Below, in pieces: positions 1 through 11,499 of a stretch of 64,000 nucleotides of DNA. How positions within the stretch are numbered: position 1 is the first letter of the stretch; each line of letters begins with the position of its first letter. Source of the stretch: Amphiura filiformis (taxonomy: Eukaryota > Echinodermata > Ophiuroidea > Amphilepidida > Amphiuridae); contig NC_092642.1 of NCBI RefSeq assembly GCF_039555335.1, positions 17,885,208 to 17,949,207 of the forward strand, written 5' to 3'. The position numbers were made by a program, and so were the translations under genes. The notes under the pieces are model-generated. The model saw only the letters and a program-made list of their open reading frames with translations. It was not told the origin of the DNA and ran no database searches.

Positions 1-407
1 CATATTGCCAGATATCTTTCAAATGTGACGAGTGTTATTAAATACACAGATGCAAAATAACATAGGTATGTGATAAGCCAGACTAAAGCACAACCGAAGT
101 GAAACGACGAAAAAGCAAATTCAATTGGAGTGTTGAAATAACTCCACATGAACCTTATTGTAGTTATAATTAGCAACGTTATATCGCTAACAGCAAGATT
201 CGATAGGTAGAAGTTGGTAACAGTCCGCATTTCTGGCACGCGATATACAACAAATAAAAGTGCAGCATTTCCGAGAATGCCCAATCCTGCCACAATGGGT
301 ATGATTACAAGGATGAAGATCTTCTTATAGATAGTGTAAAAGTACGGAACAGCTTCTTCTTCTGAAAGCAATATGTCGCAATCATCATCTGAATGAGTAG
401 AATTCAT
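1..407 (-). CDS. rhodopsin-class GPCR, array member 1 (5' part, cut by window edge)
   Basis: Reading down from the ATG at 405-407, the frame stays open to base 1, giving about 135 residues: the N-terminus, TM1 (with GILGNAALLF, the class A GN), ICL1 (PEMRTVTNFYLSNLAVSD, with the TM2 Asp) and TM2-TM3 as far as FERYLAI (the DRY-box equivalent). It is closely related to the other four receptors here, most of all to the one at 13776-14834. Just before TM3 it lacks two residues present in its paralogues (an in-frame 6-base deletion), so the Cys that normally pairs with ECL2 sits in a shortened loop. The ligand is unknown. The family resembles peptide receptors of the TRH/neuromedin type by its ICL1-TM2 motif, and the intronless tandem array resembles the echinoderm chemosensory-type expansions. 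Only the N-terminal third is visible. Confidence 0.85.
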   Translation of the reverse strand, partial: MNSTHSDDDCDILLSEEEAVPYFYTIYKKIFILVIIPIVAGLGILGNAALLFVVYRVPEMRTVTNFYLSNLAVSDITLLIITTIRFMWSYFNTPIEFAFSSFHFGCALVWLITYLCYFASVYLITLVTFERYLAI

Positions 408-530
408 TTTCTCGAGTGAACCCTTTAGATTAAGCACTTGTACGCACTATAACACCATATTAAAATATGCCGACTGTTGCAAATTATACTTACTATTCGA
501 TAATTGAATTAATGTACAGCAAGTGGAAAG
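408..530 (-). promoter_or_regulatory. conserved 5' flank of GPCR 1
   Basis: The bases just upstream of the start codon (CTCGAG next to the ATG, then a block ending in TTGAATTAATGTA.AGCAAGT) match the same position upstream of the receptor at 14834 (14835-14945). The array therefore grew by copying the 5' flank together with the gene. It probably holds 5' UTR and promoter. No TATA box could be assigned. Confidence 0.4.
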
Positions 531-718
531 TGTGCATCAATTTTTAGAATCCAGTGGGGTAAAATCAAGGCAAACCAACTTTGCCTAAATTTTGTTAAGT
601 ATTGTATGCAGGTATAACCAAACTTGAACAGAAATGTCCGCAATCAAGCAACAATAATATGAATGCACGCAAAATCTTGATTTAACAGAGCTTAATATTA
701 ACATTCTCTCTCTTTCTA

Positions 719-1018
719 TACCACTCTCAATCTGGTTTTTTCTATCTCTCGTTCATTATTCAAATTAAATTTATTATTTATTTTTGTGTTCATCCGTCTG
801 CCTTGTTTTCATTCTCTTGGCGTAAATGTGTTTCTATAGTATTTTTGAGCATACCTGTATTTAATGCATACCACTCTCAATCCTTTTTTTCTATCTCTCG
901 TTCATTATTCAAATTATATTTATTATTTATTTTTGTGTTCATCCGTCTGCCTTGTTCTCATTCTCTTGACGTAAATGTGTTTCTATAGTATTTTTGAGCA
1001 TACGTGTATGTAATGCAT
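719..1018. repeat. 150-bp tandem duplication
   Basis: Two head-to-tail copies (719-868 and 869-1018), each starting TACCACTCTCAATC and containing GTTCATCCGTCTGCCTTG. They differ by only a few bases, so the duplication is recent. The short plus-strand ORF across it is low-complexity and not a gene. Confidence 0.85.
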
Positions 1019-2138
1019 CTGGTTGTTTAACCTTTTGGTGATTAGCGGTTCTATAACTTACATCAAACACTAACCTCATACGCCTGACTATGCTACATCA
1101 CACCACCTCCGAATTAAACGCACACGCCATACAAGGAATTGCATCACAAAATGCGATATTATCGTCTGAGACTAAGTGTTGATATTATTGAGGAATCATA
1201 ATTGCTGGTTTATTTAGCAACTCATTTGTTTCCGAATTTCATGAAACATACCAATGCATCACATGCATGCAGCACACCGACCTATATGGTTCACTTTAAA
1301 TTGTCATGGAATATGTTATTGTCAACTACTCGATTCTAACATATCTCTGGATCGAAGAAGGCCTCTCCCGTCCCTGGTCCTCTTAAAGTATGTGACCAAA
1401 AATACATCAGTTAGACGAGACTTACTGTAGCAAAATGTCCCAAACAAATAATATTTAGATTAGATTTCAAGTGGTTTTAATGTTGTATTTTGTAAAGACA
1501 GACAGTCCGAGATAATCAAGATTATTATTAATTGCCATTTTGATACAACATTTTATGTATTTGAAAAGATTGTAAAAGCTACACATTTTGTCAGTTGGTA
1601 ATCATCATGACAAAATATCTACTAAAACACGGGGACGGGAAACTTTCAAATCAATCCAGCTCTACATAAGGCCGCTAAACGCAAATTTAAAAAAAAAAGA
1701 GTAATTACATATTGTTACGAGTCGTTGATTTAAAGTCCAAAAACACGTTAACAATAATCTGAATCTTTAACGAAAAGTAAAATATGATTGAAAGTGATCT
1801 GATACATTAATATAAATACGTGCACTTCATAATCAATCAAATACATGGATTAGGAATGTTACTTTCAGGCAGTCTTCGTCTTGATGATTACAAAGTTCTG
1901 TTGCACTCATTGACTGATGTATATCCTGATTCACTTACCCTGCGAGGATCACTGACCAGCGAAGTTCACTGAAGACGTATAATTATATCCTTTGCGAATA
2001 AAATCCTCGCACAGATGATACTTTCCAAATTTAATGCAGCATTCACCAACCACTCACAAGAACTTTATTTATTTAATGTCACAAATTTTATGCTCTTGAA
2101 CCCTTTTTTAATAAAGCTGCATTTTTATTGTTTACGTT
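1019..2138. other. non-coding spacer
   Basis: AT-rich DNA with no credible ORF, RNA gene or recognisable repeat beyond short A-runs. Confidence 0.5.
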
Positions 2139-2278
2139 GAAAATAACTAACATATTATGAGCCAAAGTATGCTTACTCGGGATCGTATGATTTTCGGCTT
2201 GGATTAAGTTTAGATTATCCTTGGTGCCAGTTTTGTAACAAATTTGCTTTTCGTCTCTTTGGTTCATGCAACACATAG
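2139..2278. repeat. segmental duplicate of 15632-15790
   Basis: The stretch from ATGAGCCAAAGTATGC through TTTTCGTCTCTTTGGTTCATGCA matches 15632-15755, with substitutions and small indels. Both copies lie upstream of a minus-strand receptor of the same subfamily, so they mark the edge of the unit that was duplicated. The left copy runs straight into an inverted GPCR fragment. Confidence 0.7.
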
Positions 2279-2640
2279 ATTCCAATCAGGTATTGCTACA
2301 GCTCTGGTAGATCTAATCATGTACATATGTTATTTTACATCTGTATTTTGATAGCACTCGTCAGCTAGAAAGATATCTGGCATCTGTTACCCGTTGACGC
2401 AGCGAATACCCAAAGGCAGAACCTGGACTGTACGAATGACAATAAGCGCTTGGTTGATTTCGGTATTTACGGGTCTCATTATTCATGAAACCGATACGAT
2501 GTGCATAGATTGGTGCACCAACACAGCACATAACATGGTGGCAAAATTTATCACCTGCAAACTAAACACAAATTGATCGTGGTGTTGGTGAACCCTTACT
2601 GCAAATGACTTTGCACATTTTGCTCATTTTAGTGTAATTT
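2279..2640 (+). pseudogene. GPCR fragment (TM3 to TM5), inverted and degenerate
   Basis: The plus-strand translation recovers pieces of the local receptor family in order: the pre-TM3 loop and TM3 (YICYFTSVF), ERYLA, the TM4 entry (GRTWTVRMTISAWLIS), ECL2 (HETDTMCIDW, KFITCK) and the start of TM5 (DFAHF). It is disabled by a stop in TM3, a frame break after ERYLA and a TGA where the paralogues have the Cys of NTNCSWCW. It lies opposite in orientation to every intact copy and has no TM1-2 or TM6-7, so it is a dead internal fragment. Confidence 0.8.
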
Positions 2641-5600
2641 TCTTTATACATGTACGGTAGAATATTTTACTTAGTACAAGGGCGTTGTTAACAGCAGGCT
2701 GAAAAGTATGAACTGCATAAAAGTCCATGAAATAACATAAAAGAAAAAGAAAGAATAGAAAGAAAGAAAGAAGGAAAGAAAGAATAAAGCATGTTTTGTC
2801 ATGCAAGATCCCCAAAGTCCCCCCAAAAAAAAAAAACAGAACGCGATTAGTGGCACACATTTGAAAAAGACCATGGTACGTGTTTTTGAACGGGTGTTGA
2901 CATACTTAGGCTAAATTTAGAATCGATATTAAAGGTTTGTTTTTCGATGAATCGCAATGATATTTTTATTGTTTACGTCAGTCAGTCATTACACTATAAT
3001 TTTTACCCGAAAACGTCTTTGCTTTCTTTCAATATCTTTTTTATTATGATAAAGTGAATACTCTCGGTCCTCTACTCTGTACACAAAAACATTATGTATT
3101 CACAAAGCACTTTTAATACATAAGTAGTGATCTCCCAAGAGGTCCAGATCAAATGGTATAAATTATTACAAATTCAAAACTACAAACAAAATGAACATAA
3201 TACAACAATGAAATAGTCAATAGTGCAATTTACCTAGCAGAGAATTAGATTTCAAATTTCAACGGGCAAAAAAATCCCCAATATAACAAAGACGCTTTTG
3301 CATCATGTGCTGATATTCAAAATTCAGATGTCTCGTGGACAAACATTAAAACTGGACGTTGCTGTAAAATGTATCATAAAAACAGAACGGAAAATGCTAA
3401 TTACTTTATCTTTTTCACATAAAGTCTCTGATGAATATATCAGTTACATAACGTTTAAAAACCTTAAAAGTTCAATCTGGTTCTAAAAACAAGATAGATT
3501 CTTTGCCCTACAACCCTTTTTTTACTCACCCTGTAGAAATACATGCAATAAAGTAATAATAAATAAATAAATCGTATGCTCTTCAATCCTCGCGAAACCT
3601 TGTTTGAAAAATGCATTAAGATTCTCGCTCTTCATCCATCTCATATTTATTATTTATTCAATAAGGGTCATTTTATTTACTCTGATGGCGACACTTTAAG
3701 GGCTAACTAATGAGCAGGGTTAAAGTACATGCGTTTTCCCCAAATTTGATATTTTTGGTGATATTTCAAGAAAGCGACATACCTACGCTACCATTAGATT
3801 CGGCGATAATTATATATTTTGTGACTGCATTTGGGCGTTTCAATGCGTTTTAAGCTTAAGCTTAAAATGTAATTAACGCTGATGTCTGGACATGCTCCTT
3901 TTAGAATTTATATCTGATAGTCAAACAACAAAATGCAGATTGGATCTGCATAAATGTCGTATTCCTCTCGGCTGGTCTTTTATTAGTGAGTGAAACAATA
4001 TCAAATTTTACATCTGAATACAGGGTACGTGGCTACGTGTGAAAAAGGTGTAGTCTTCTGTGTCGCAACAAAATCTCAAAAAGGTCCATACTGCAGTTAC
4101 TGTCCGTTTTCCTATACACAATACACAGTGCTCTTACCATTGACGCGTAACCTCTACAAATAGCGTATGTTAGAAGTATGGGTATTTGCCTAGTTAACGT
4201 CGCTGTGTGAAAAATAACCGGCCAATATTAAAAGTACTCTTCTAAAATTCTAGAAAATATAGTTTTGTAACATGTCCTAAATTTTTAGCTAATTTAGATG
4301 TTTGGAAATATTCGTACTTTGGTGTTTTAGTGTATGTTATAGGTAATACAGGGTTCAAAAGAAATAACTCCCCCCTTAAAATTACGAAACATTTCTTTGC
4401 ATAACTTGACATACATTTTATTGATTTGAAAAATTAAAAAACCTGGGAATAGAATAATCGTTTTGCTACCCTCCCACTCTTCTTCTTTTTTTAAAATCAT
4501 TTTTGTTGGTCAAAACTTATCACATTTTCCAAAAATGATGCTTTCAGAAAAAGTTGCACTTTTCAACATCCTATACATGTAATGTACAAAAACGTTCTCG
4601 ATATCAACGTGATCAATATTTTGATTGATTTGAATTGACATGACATGAATTTTGACATGAATCGCGTTTTCAGTCGGTGTTTCAAAAAGTGTAAAATCAC
4701 TATAGGAGTAGAAATAAGGTTTGTAGTGTCATGCTTATTTCTTTCATTGGCTGGAAGAGATGAAAAAATTACTTGCAAAATGGTGGACGGAAACAGTTGC
4801 AAAGATCTATAGCATGGCTCTCTTGAATAAAGGCGTACATGTTAAAGAACACATAGCCAACAGAGATTGGAAGTCAGCATCCAGCCAATTAACTGCATGC
4901 AGCCAATCTCGTGTGGCCACATCATGAGTGTTACACCTTTATCCAAGAAAGCCACCATTTTCAATCAAAATGTAAGATGCTTCAACCGACCCAATACAGG
5001 TAAATTTTTACCCTTTATGTCAAATGTATGCGTGGAGAGCTCATTTCTCCTTCCTAGTGATTTTATCATTTTGAAACTGATTAAAAACTTCAAAGAAAAT
5101 CTCATTTTACGTCAAAATTAAGTTCAACAAATCTGTGTTTTGCACTGAATGATTGTTGCATGGGTGCCTGAAGGATCAGAGACAGAAAGGTGAATGAAAA
5201 AACCAAGAATTAAATCAACCTCATCATTAATATAGAGAATTATGGTAAAGTGCAAAATGACTCAATATTAAGGATATACAGGGGTCTAAAATTAAAGTGT
5301 TCAAATATCACCTCAAAGAATATAAAGTTATTTGTCTATGCCCAGGATCACAAATATATATTTTATTTCTCAACACCACTTATGGTTCAGAAGTTACATG
5401 CCGCAACAGGCCAGAGGTCAATTTCTAGTTTGTATAAGGGTCAAAAATTAAAAGATTTTCATTGTATTAAATTGTTAGTTATTCTTATAAGTAAAAAATG
5501 AAACTTTAGGAATCCGTGTATTTTTATAACGCATATCCCTATTACTTTCGATGTCTCTCTATAATGTTTCAGCTATTGATTTTGTAATTGATTCATGTGT

Positions 5601-5929
5601 AGGAATATATTGATAAATCCACCGTGTGGTTTGCGAGACCTTTTCAAGGAAAAAGCTGAGAAATGTTGTTTTTATAAGTTCAAATGTAACTTTAGGAATC
5701 CATGCTTTTTACCATAAGATCACTTTTTCTTCATTATGTCTCCATGTAATGTTGCAGCTATTTATGTTACACACACTCAGTGTGATTTACAAAACATTTT
5801 CAAGCATATAGAGATGACGCATCTTTGAAAGACCTTTTCAAGACATATAGATGAACACATTGTGTATTAAACAGTAAGGGACTGTGCAATAATCACGAGC
5901 CCGTGGGTTGGTAAAATTTTCAAATGCCT
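2641..5929. other. long non-coding spacer
   Basis: No gene recognised. It contains a GAAA-rich simple repeat (about 2745-2790), (AAAT)n near 3550-3575, and a degenerate pair of similar segments (about 5500-5580 and 5688-5770, both with ACTTTAGGAATCC and AATGTT.CAGCTAT). The short ORFs between 4560 and 5810 show no domain, low complexity or repeat content, and are not annotated. Confidence 0.5.
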
Positions 5930-6225
5930 CGCCAAAAGTTGCAAGTATCCGCCGCACAAGGATTACACGCAACACAAATGATGCAATAAGGAGCAGGGCT
6001 GAAACCTGTATTCGCCAAGGAGGCATCCAGGTTGAGGACAGAGCAAAACAGTAAACTCACTTCAGAAGACCAAAGGCAAACCGAACAGCACTTGTCAAGA
6101 CTACCTTTTATCCCAAAAGAAAAATGACTTGTTGTAAATAAAAAGAAAGCAAGAAACAACAAAGTAAGAAAGTAAGAAACATAATAAGACAATAAAATAA
6201 CCAAGAAGAAATAAGTAATTACTTC
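5930..6225 (+). mobile_element. Tc1/mariner-type transposon fragment (3' part)
   Basis: The sequence matches 61440-61720 of this window closely (GCAAGTATCCG.CGCACAAGG, GGGCTGAAACCTGTATTCG, then a run encoding the end of a transposase and an A/G-rich tail). At 61.3 kb the same sequence lies inside a complete element with TIRs. Here only the 3' end of the transposase reading frame and following DNA remain, without recognisable ends. Confidence 0.7.
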
Positions 6226-6259
6226 CAGAATAATTGGAAGCAGAATTTAATTCTGCACA

Positions 6260-6520
6260 TTTTGACACCTCATTTACAGCAATTGACTAAATAATTGACG
6301 TCACAGCGTACATTTAAATCAATGTAACCCAAGATTTGAAAGTTGCAGTAGATTGTATTGATTTTGTATTCAGTATAAAGGAAGGAAATCTGAGTAATGA
6401 TATCTGTGTGTTTTTGTTTTGTATGTATTAAAGAGCAACTTTCAAATCTGGACCTCACTACATTAAATTGAACGGTGTTTTATTGTTTTCTGGAATATCG
6501 TATCAAATGAGGTGTCAAAA
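6260..6520. mobile_element. small MITE-like element with 16-bp TIRs
   Basis: A perfect 16-bp inverted repeat (TTTTGACACCTCATTT at 6260-6275 and its complement at 6505-6520) bounds 261 bp. A second internal inverted pair (AGATTTGAAAGTTGC / GCAACTTTCAAATCT) lies near 6333 and 6433. There is no coding potential. The superfamily cannot be named because no TSD is clear. Confidence 0.5.
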
Positions 6521-6529
6521 TCATCATCA

Positions 6530-6929
6530 TCAGTCGGCTGCGGAGCAGGCGACTACAATCCTTCTCCAACTATTGCGAGCTTGGACAAGAGAACCAATTT
6601 TGTTTGGCTGCAGCATCCCTTCCGCATCTCCAAGGAGGTGCTGGACATACTGCAAGTACAGTGTACGCGGCCGTCCTGGTTTCCTCTTCACATGTGGTGG
6701 AATAATTTTACAGGCTCGTCTTTAAGAAGCAGTATATGGCCGAGAAATTTGAGCTGATGAATCTTGACTCTCTCTGGCAATCAGTGGGGTGGTGTTGGTC
6801 AGATTGTAGATGGCTTCATTTGGAATCCACTCCACACGCTTGAGGTTTAACATGACCCTGTATTGATCTTGTTTTCCATGCCCTTGGTGAATAAGTGATT
6901 ACCCATGACTCGCACCCGTACAGAAAGAC
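6530..6929 (-). pseudogene. non-LTR retrotransposon RT C-terminal fragment
   Basis: The minus strand, read in several frames, gives typical post-RT motifs of LINE polyproteins in order: VFLYGCESWVIT, then ..EAIYNLTNTTPL, then QLKFLGHILLLKDEPVKLF, then a PGRP..-like stretch and LVQARNSWRRIV. The frame shifts at least twice and a stop falls after HHM, so this is a dead fragment. The first motif (LYG.E.W) and the LKFLGHI motif are characteristic of RTE/Jockey-type elements. The exact clade needs a search. Confidence 0.65.
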
Positions 6930-7029
6930 ATGTTATACAAGTTGTCTCAAAACAGATACCAAAATGCGCAGAAATAAATGCTGCTTCCAACGTATTTTTC
7001 AGATTTATAATACCTTTTGAATAATGGCC

Positions 7030-7889
7030 ATTATTTATGGGGGGTAGTTACTTTTTTTTTTTAGATGTTTACATAGATACAATGCGAATTATTGACGTTA
7101 AATGACATTTGGTTTTCTACCTGTTTCTCTCACTATCACTATCGATTTATATTTTAATCAGATGTCCTCATGGTAACGGCAGTATGGGAGACATTTATAT
7201 TAAAAACTAAGACATTAAGTATCATAATGACTTATAGAAAGTGAGAGTAAAATCTAATACCTTAAGTGTCTTACCTGCTCGTATCTTTGCTTAATGATAT
7301 AATGCATCAATTCTCTTGACTTGGAGATCAATCCATTAAAACAAGGTGTTATTAGATTTATGCAAGAGTACTCATGTTAGCCATAATTATCCCTTGGGAA
7401 TTCTAAGGTTGAGGTTTTAGGGCTTAGAGTTAGAGTTTAGGATCAGGGTTATGGTTTAGGGTTAGGTTTATTGTTAGAGTAAGGATTAGTATTAAGTATT
7501 ATATTCGTGATGCTTAAACGCAGGTAAGACCAAAACACCATTACTTTTTTTTTGACTGGCAACACCTACTGGTGTAAGGTGTCCTTATGGACACTCTCTC
7601 ACATTTTCCTGCCAAATGATGGAATTACATATTTCTCACAATTTTGGTGATGACTGATGGATTTTGCTTACCACATGGATCATTTTGATACATTTTGTTG
7701 AATGTTCGTCACCCAAAACCCACATTTTGAAAGGATTTTGTTGGATATTTTCATCAACATTAATTAGCTAGTACTATAGTGCTATACTATATGTGCAGAT
7801 CAGATGGATCAAATAACCAAGGTCAGTTACAGCTAAATCCTGTGTTGATCAATATTTTCACTCTTTTGATCAATTGACCAAATCTCACC
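7030..7889. other. spacer with a degenerate telomere-like tract
   Basis: Non-coding. About 7405-7475 holds a run of variants of TTAGGG/TTTAGG (GGTTTAGGGTTAGGTTTA and similar), too degenerate to be a real telomere. From about 7800 the sequence may be the 5' UTR of the following LINE. Confidence 0.45.
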
Positions 7890-8189
7890 ATGACTGTTAT
7901 CAATCAACCTTACCCATCCAAGTGGGTAAAGCTGTTCTGTGTATGGACTATTATATTATATACCAGCATCTATGTATGGAAACTAAATCACCACTCCAGG
8001 TCAGTCACCGTTCTGCCTGATGAACTTATTAGTGGGCCTACATATAGGCCTACCCGCCATTGCATGAATGCCCTGATTACCGATACCATACCAACTCATC
8101 GATACTTCTCACCCTATGGCCGTTTCACTAAATGCCGTTACTCGTACTATGCAAACTCAATGTCTACGTTTCAAGTTCTACTCATTAGT

Positions 8190-8216
8190 GGCGACATCGA
8201 ATTAAATCCCGGGCCC
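8190..8216 (+). other. 2A ribosome-skipping motif (GDIELNPGP)
   Basis: Residues 101-109 of the LINE ORF read GDIELNPGP and fit the consensus D-x-E-x-N-P-G-P, preceded by a hydrophobic run (FQVLLIS) as is usual upstream of 2A. In active 2A sequences the ribosome fails to join Gly108 to Pro109, so the leader and the zinc finger/endonuclease would be made as separate chains. The family precedent is sea urchin non-LTR elements. Activity of this copy is inferred. Confidence 0.85.
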
Positions 8217-8978
8217 TCGAATCAACAAGGGGGACCCAGATGCGCCAATTGCAGTAGACCAATCCGACATGACCATCGTAGATCTTTATGTTCTACTTAC
8301 CTCGAGCCTCTACATCTTAAGTGTTCTTCTCTTCCTAACTCTGTTCTAAAACTAAAGGATCATCCAGTACCGAAGAGTATATGTTCACGGTGTGCTACTC
8401 AACTCCTACCTTTTGCGGATGCTTCATTTTTGACAGGAAGTTCTGAAAACTCTACCATGGACTCCTCCTCTGAAGCAAACTCTTACTTTGACTGTAGTGT
8501 TAATTATAATGATCTATCCATGCTCCTGCTCAATGCAGGCAGCATTGGCAACAAATTGGATGAGCTTGTCAATTTAGTTTATAGTTTCAATATTAGACCT
8601 GCCATTATTGACATATCAGAAACCTGGTTATCGTCCAACATAAACGACTCAGAATTCTCCATAAATGTTCAATACACTGTTTTCCGTTGCGATCGCCAAA
8701 CAAGAGGCGGTGGTGTATGCTTACTAATTATGAACTCTCTTAAACCTCGCTTATGTAATGAACTCTTATCTAAGAACTGTGAAGTGGTTTGGGCTGAATG
8801 CAATCTGCATAAATGCAACCTTAAGATCTGTTGTTATTACCGTCCTCCCTATCGCAGCAGTAACACTCTTCCTGATTTAAGTCATAGCATTGCGCTTGCT
8901 TCGCGCTCAAATTCCCCCGATTCTAAACTTCTGGTCATCGGTGACTTTAATGTTAATCTCCTCAATCAAGGCCACTAC

Positions 8979-10212
8979 CTTTTTGGGTGGGTGCGGCGTG
9001 CCGCACCCACCCTGTATTCTCTGACTATTGACCTACTTTTTCACATGCCGCAGTGTTGAGAAAATATTCGTGCCGGTTATATCCCAAACACCCACAGAGG
9101 TGATAGTTTACGGCGAGTTTTGTAATTATTACTTGATTTTGATATGTAAGTAATACGATAAAGTCGTCATAGGCAGTAATGTGTTTGTATTAAAAGAAAT
9201 AACAAAAATAATTATTTAAGTAATAGAAATACTATTTGGAAATTGCAGCAAGATTTGCAGATGTTTTTATTTGAACAGTACCAGTTCACCAGTTTTGCTA
9301 GTTTTCCTAATCTTTGGGCTAAATTAATAGCATCGTGAAGGTCATATATATCATTTTATACTGCACACAGCTTGTATGTGCATTGTTTTCAGTGTGTACA
9401 TAGGTTATTTACTTTCAAATCTGGTGACAAATAGTGCTTGGTGATGCTTGTATAAGGTATTATAGACAAATTATTAGAATGCATGTGCACCAGTAGAAAT
9501 GGCCCAGGTTGAATAAAATAAATAAACATATGAATGAATATTTTATTCCCTGGATTATTTTTGTTGGGACAAAATAATGATTTAGTTTGACGCTTTGAAA
9601 TACAGTTATGTTAATCATAACAAAGTTACAAAGTTAAAAAATAATATCGAAATATTGTAAAATCAAACATTTCCCCTCATAAGTTGCAATACAACATATT
9701 GAGGAAATTGATATGACAGATTTTTAAACTTTGATATGGAAAGATACCCCAGCCCTGTTGTCTCACCAGAGAAGATGAGCAGATGTCTTTCTATCTGATG
9801 ATAAAAAAAACACCTCTAGGTATGATTACGAAAATGTTTTAAATAACTATTATCTACAAAAGTTTTATAACCATGTTTTATTTAAAATGTTAACATAAAA
9901 CGTCTTGTGTTATGATGTGAAGGGTTAATATAAAAACAGGGAAAATCTGTTCCAACTGACCAGCAGAGAACATTGGATAAGCCATAGATCAGATTAAAAT
10001 CAGGGAAAATATAACACAACCTCCAATGGGGGAATAACAAACGTAGGCCTATAAACGTATAAAGTTAAAAACTCTTTTAACTTTGCTTATACGTTTTGTG
10101 TTATTCCCCTATTGGAAATCGATGTTGTGTCATATTTTCCCTGTTTTTAATTGTGAACTTGCCTTACTCATTCTTTCATTTCTCTTGACAATTTTTCATT
10201 TGCCCACCCTAT
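8979..10212. mobile_element. 1.2 kb insertion splitting the LINE endonuclease
   Basis: The LINE reading frame breaks near 8975 and resumes near 10213; CCTTTT flanks both sides and may be a TSD. The insert begins with a near-perfect 28-bp hairpin (about 8986-9013, arms GGGTGGGTGCGGC around a 2-base centre). Its right part holds a fold-back pair of about 75 bp. The last bases (TGCCCACCCTATT) partly mirror the first (TGGGTGGGTGC). There is no ORF. It is probably a non-autonomous DNA element, but the superfamily is unclear. Confidence 0.55.
9988..10150. repeat. imperfect fold-back, arms about 75 bp
   Basis: The left arm (TCAGGGAAAATATAACACAAC..GGGGGAATAACA..ACGTATAAAGTTAAAA) is mirrored by the right arm (TTTTAACTTTGCTTATACG..TGTTATTCCCC..GTTGTGTCATATTTTCCCTG), with a small indel and mismatches. 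It lies inside the insertion that splits the LINE. Confidence 0.75.
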
Positions 10213-10689
10213 TCCTTTTAAAGGAATTTTTATTGATGATTTGTCAGATTTTTCTGCCAACCACAATCTTCATCAATTTGTCTCGCAGCCCACTTTTCAT
10301 AGCCCAGGTATTTACCCGTCCCTCATTGACCACATTTATAGTAATGACCCTGGTTTAATCACTGGAGTTGCTAACCTCTCTCCAATCGGTGCCTGTCACC
10401 ATTCGGTTATCTATTGTGGTCTTAACATCCGGCCAAACAAACCTAAGACTGTTTCTCGCACCATCTTGCAATACAGCAAGGCCGATTGGGTTGATGCAAA
10501 CAGGCAACTCAGTGATTATCAACCTCAAGACGGTAATGACATCAACTATGCTTGGGATCATTTTCATACATTTTATATGGATGTTATGAACCAATGTATC
10601 CCTCTCAAACTCTTCAAGTGTAAGGCAGAAGATCCTCCCTGGCTCAATGAAGAGTTACGTAAAGGATTCAGAAAAAGTATAGTTTGACC

Positions 10690-11100
10690 TATCTCTGATG
10701 TACTTTTTTTGAGTTATAACGGAAAAAGTCAAATGTCAAAATTTGTACTCTAGTACAGGGGGGGCAAAATGAAAGATGATCTGATTTTGATAAGAAAAAG
10801 TGGTCTCATATTTTTCCGCTTGCAAAAGCATTTAATAAATACAATCGTTTGCCATATCTCAGGTATAACTTATGTTGCGCAAAATTGATCAATTCAGTAT
10901 CGATTTTGCACCCAATCAAGCGATGAAAGTCAAAATATTCGCATTTCACTACAAAATCAATTGCTCCGCGTGCAATTGTTTCAAGAATGTTGGGATTATG
11001 TACCTTTAGCCCTGGGCGCCACAACCCCTAGCTACGCCACTGCCCGGGTCTAATATATTCTCGGGTGGGGACGCCAATTTTGTTTCTTGCCCCGGGCGCT
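10690..11100. other. spacer with a hAT-like end remnant
   Basis: No gene. CTAGCTACGCCACTG near 11028-11042 resembles the end of the CAGTGGCGTAACCAG element found complete at 21314-21816, and could be a stranded terminus. Confidence 0.35.
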
Positions 11101-11107
11101 ACCACAG

Positions 11108-11495
11108 CATGAGCAAGATATGGAAGGCCAACATTCCTAGAAATCTAAACATTGAGCTTTTCACCACCAAAGTTAAATCAGTCCTGGAGAAATCTGGACA
11201 ATTAGTTTAGCAAGGCACTTGATGGTTGCTACACAAGACTACTGAGAAAGGAGTTAAGGGGCTGTACTGCAAGCTCACCCAATTTCCGAAAGACTGAAGA
11301 CAAAAAGGCTGAGATTCGCTGGACACTGCGCCAGAAATGAAACAGAGGCAGCTTCCAGAGTTCTGCTATGGCAGCCTACAGATGGTAAAAGATCAATAAA
11401 GTGGACAGCCACGAAAGGACTACATAAAGCAACTAAACGAGGATACTGGGATAGAGAGACAACCCATATCAAAAAATTAGACCTTTGCGGATAAC
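11108..11495 (+). pseudogene. RTE-type LINE fragment (C-terminal region)
   Basis: The plus strand gives MSKIWKANIPRNLNIELFTTKVKSVL and then, after stops and a frame change, SERLKTKRLRFAGHCARN, RVLLWQPTDGKRS and HIKKLDLCG. W.s.I.r.lK..lF..tV...L and ..RLRFAGHC.R...lvlWqP..G are the familiar end of RTE-like reverse transcriptase ORFs. Several stops show it is dead. It is a different lineage from the 2A LINE next to it. Confidence 0.65.
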
Positions 11496-11499
11496 TTCC

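Larger units (their letters stand above)
7890..10687 (+). pseudogene. 2A-bearing CR1/L2-type LINE, interrupted and 3'-truncated
   Basis: The ORF from 7890 encodes a leader of about 100 residues with a hydrophobic stretch, a 2A motif, a Cys/His-rich zinc-finger region (residues 118-165, CANCSRP...CSRCATQ) and an APE endonuclease (LLLNAGSIGNK, ISETWL, CDRQTRGGG, VIGDFNVN). After residue about 360 the frame runs into an inserted sequence and stops at 9059. The endonuclease resumes at about 10213 (GIFIDDLSDFSANHNLHQFV, SLIDHIY, GACHHSVIY) and continues to PPWLNEELRK before ending near 10683, so the reverse transcriptase is absent. The architecture (leader-2A-zinc finger-EN) is that of deuterostome APE-type LINEs. 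Because of the insertion and truncation this copy cannot move on its own. Confidence 0.85.

Noticed and set aside
2624-2874. Phe/Leu-rich minus ORFs
   Set aside because: Products of a GAAA-rich simple repeat.
7405-7475. Interstitial telomere
   Set aside because: Units are TTAGGG-like but too irregular; more likely chance or simple-sequence decay.
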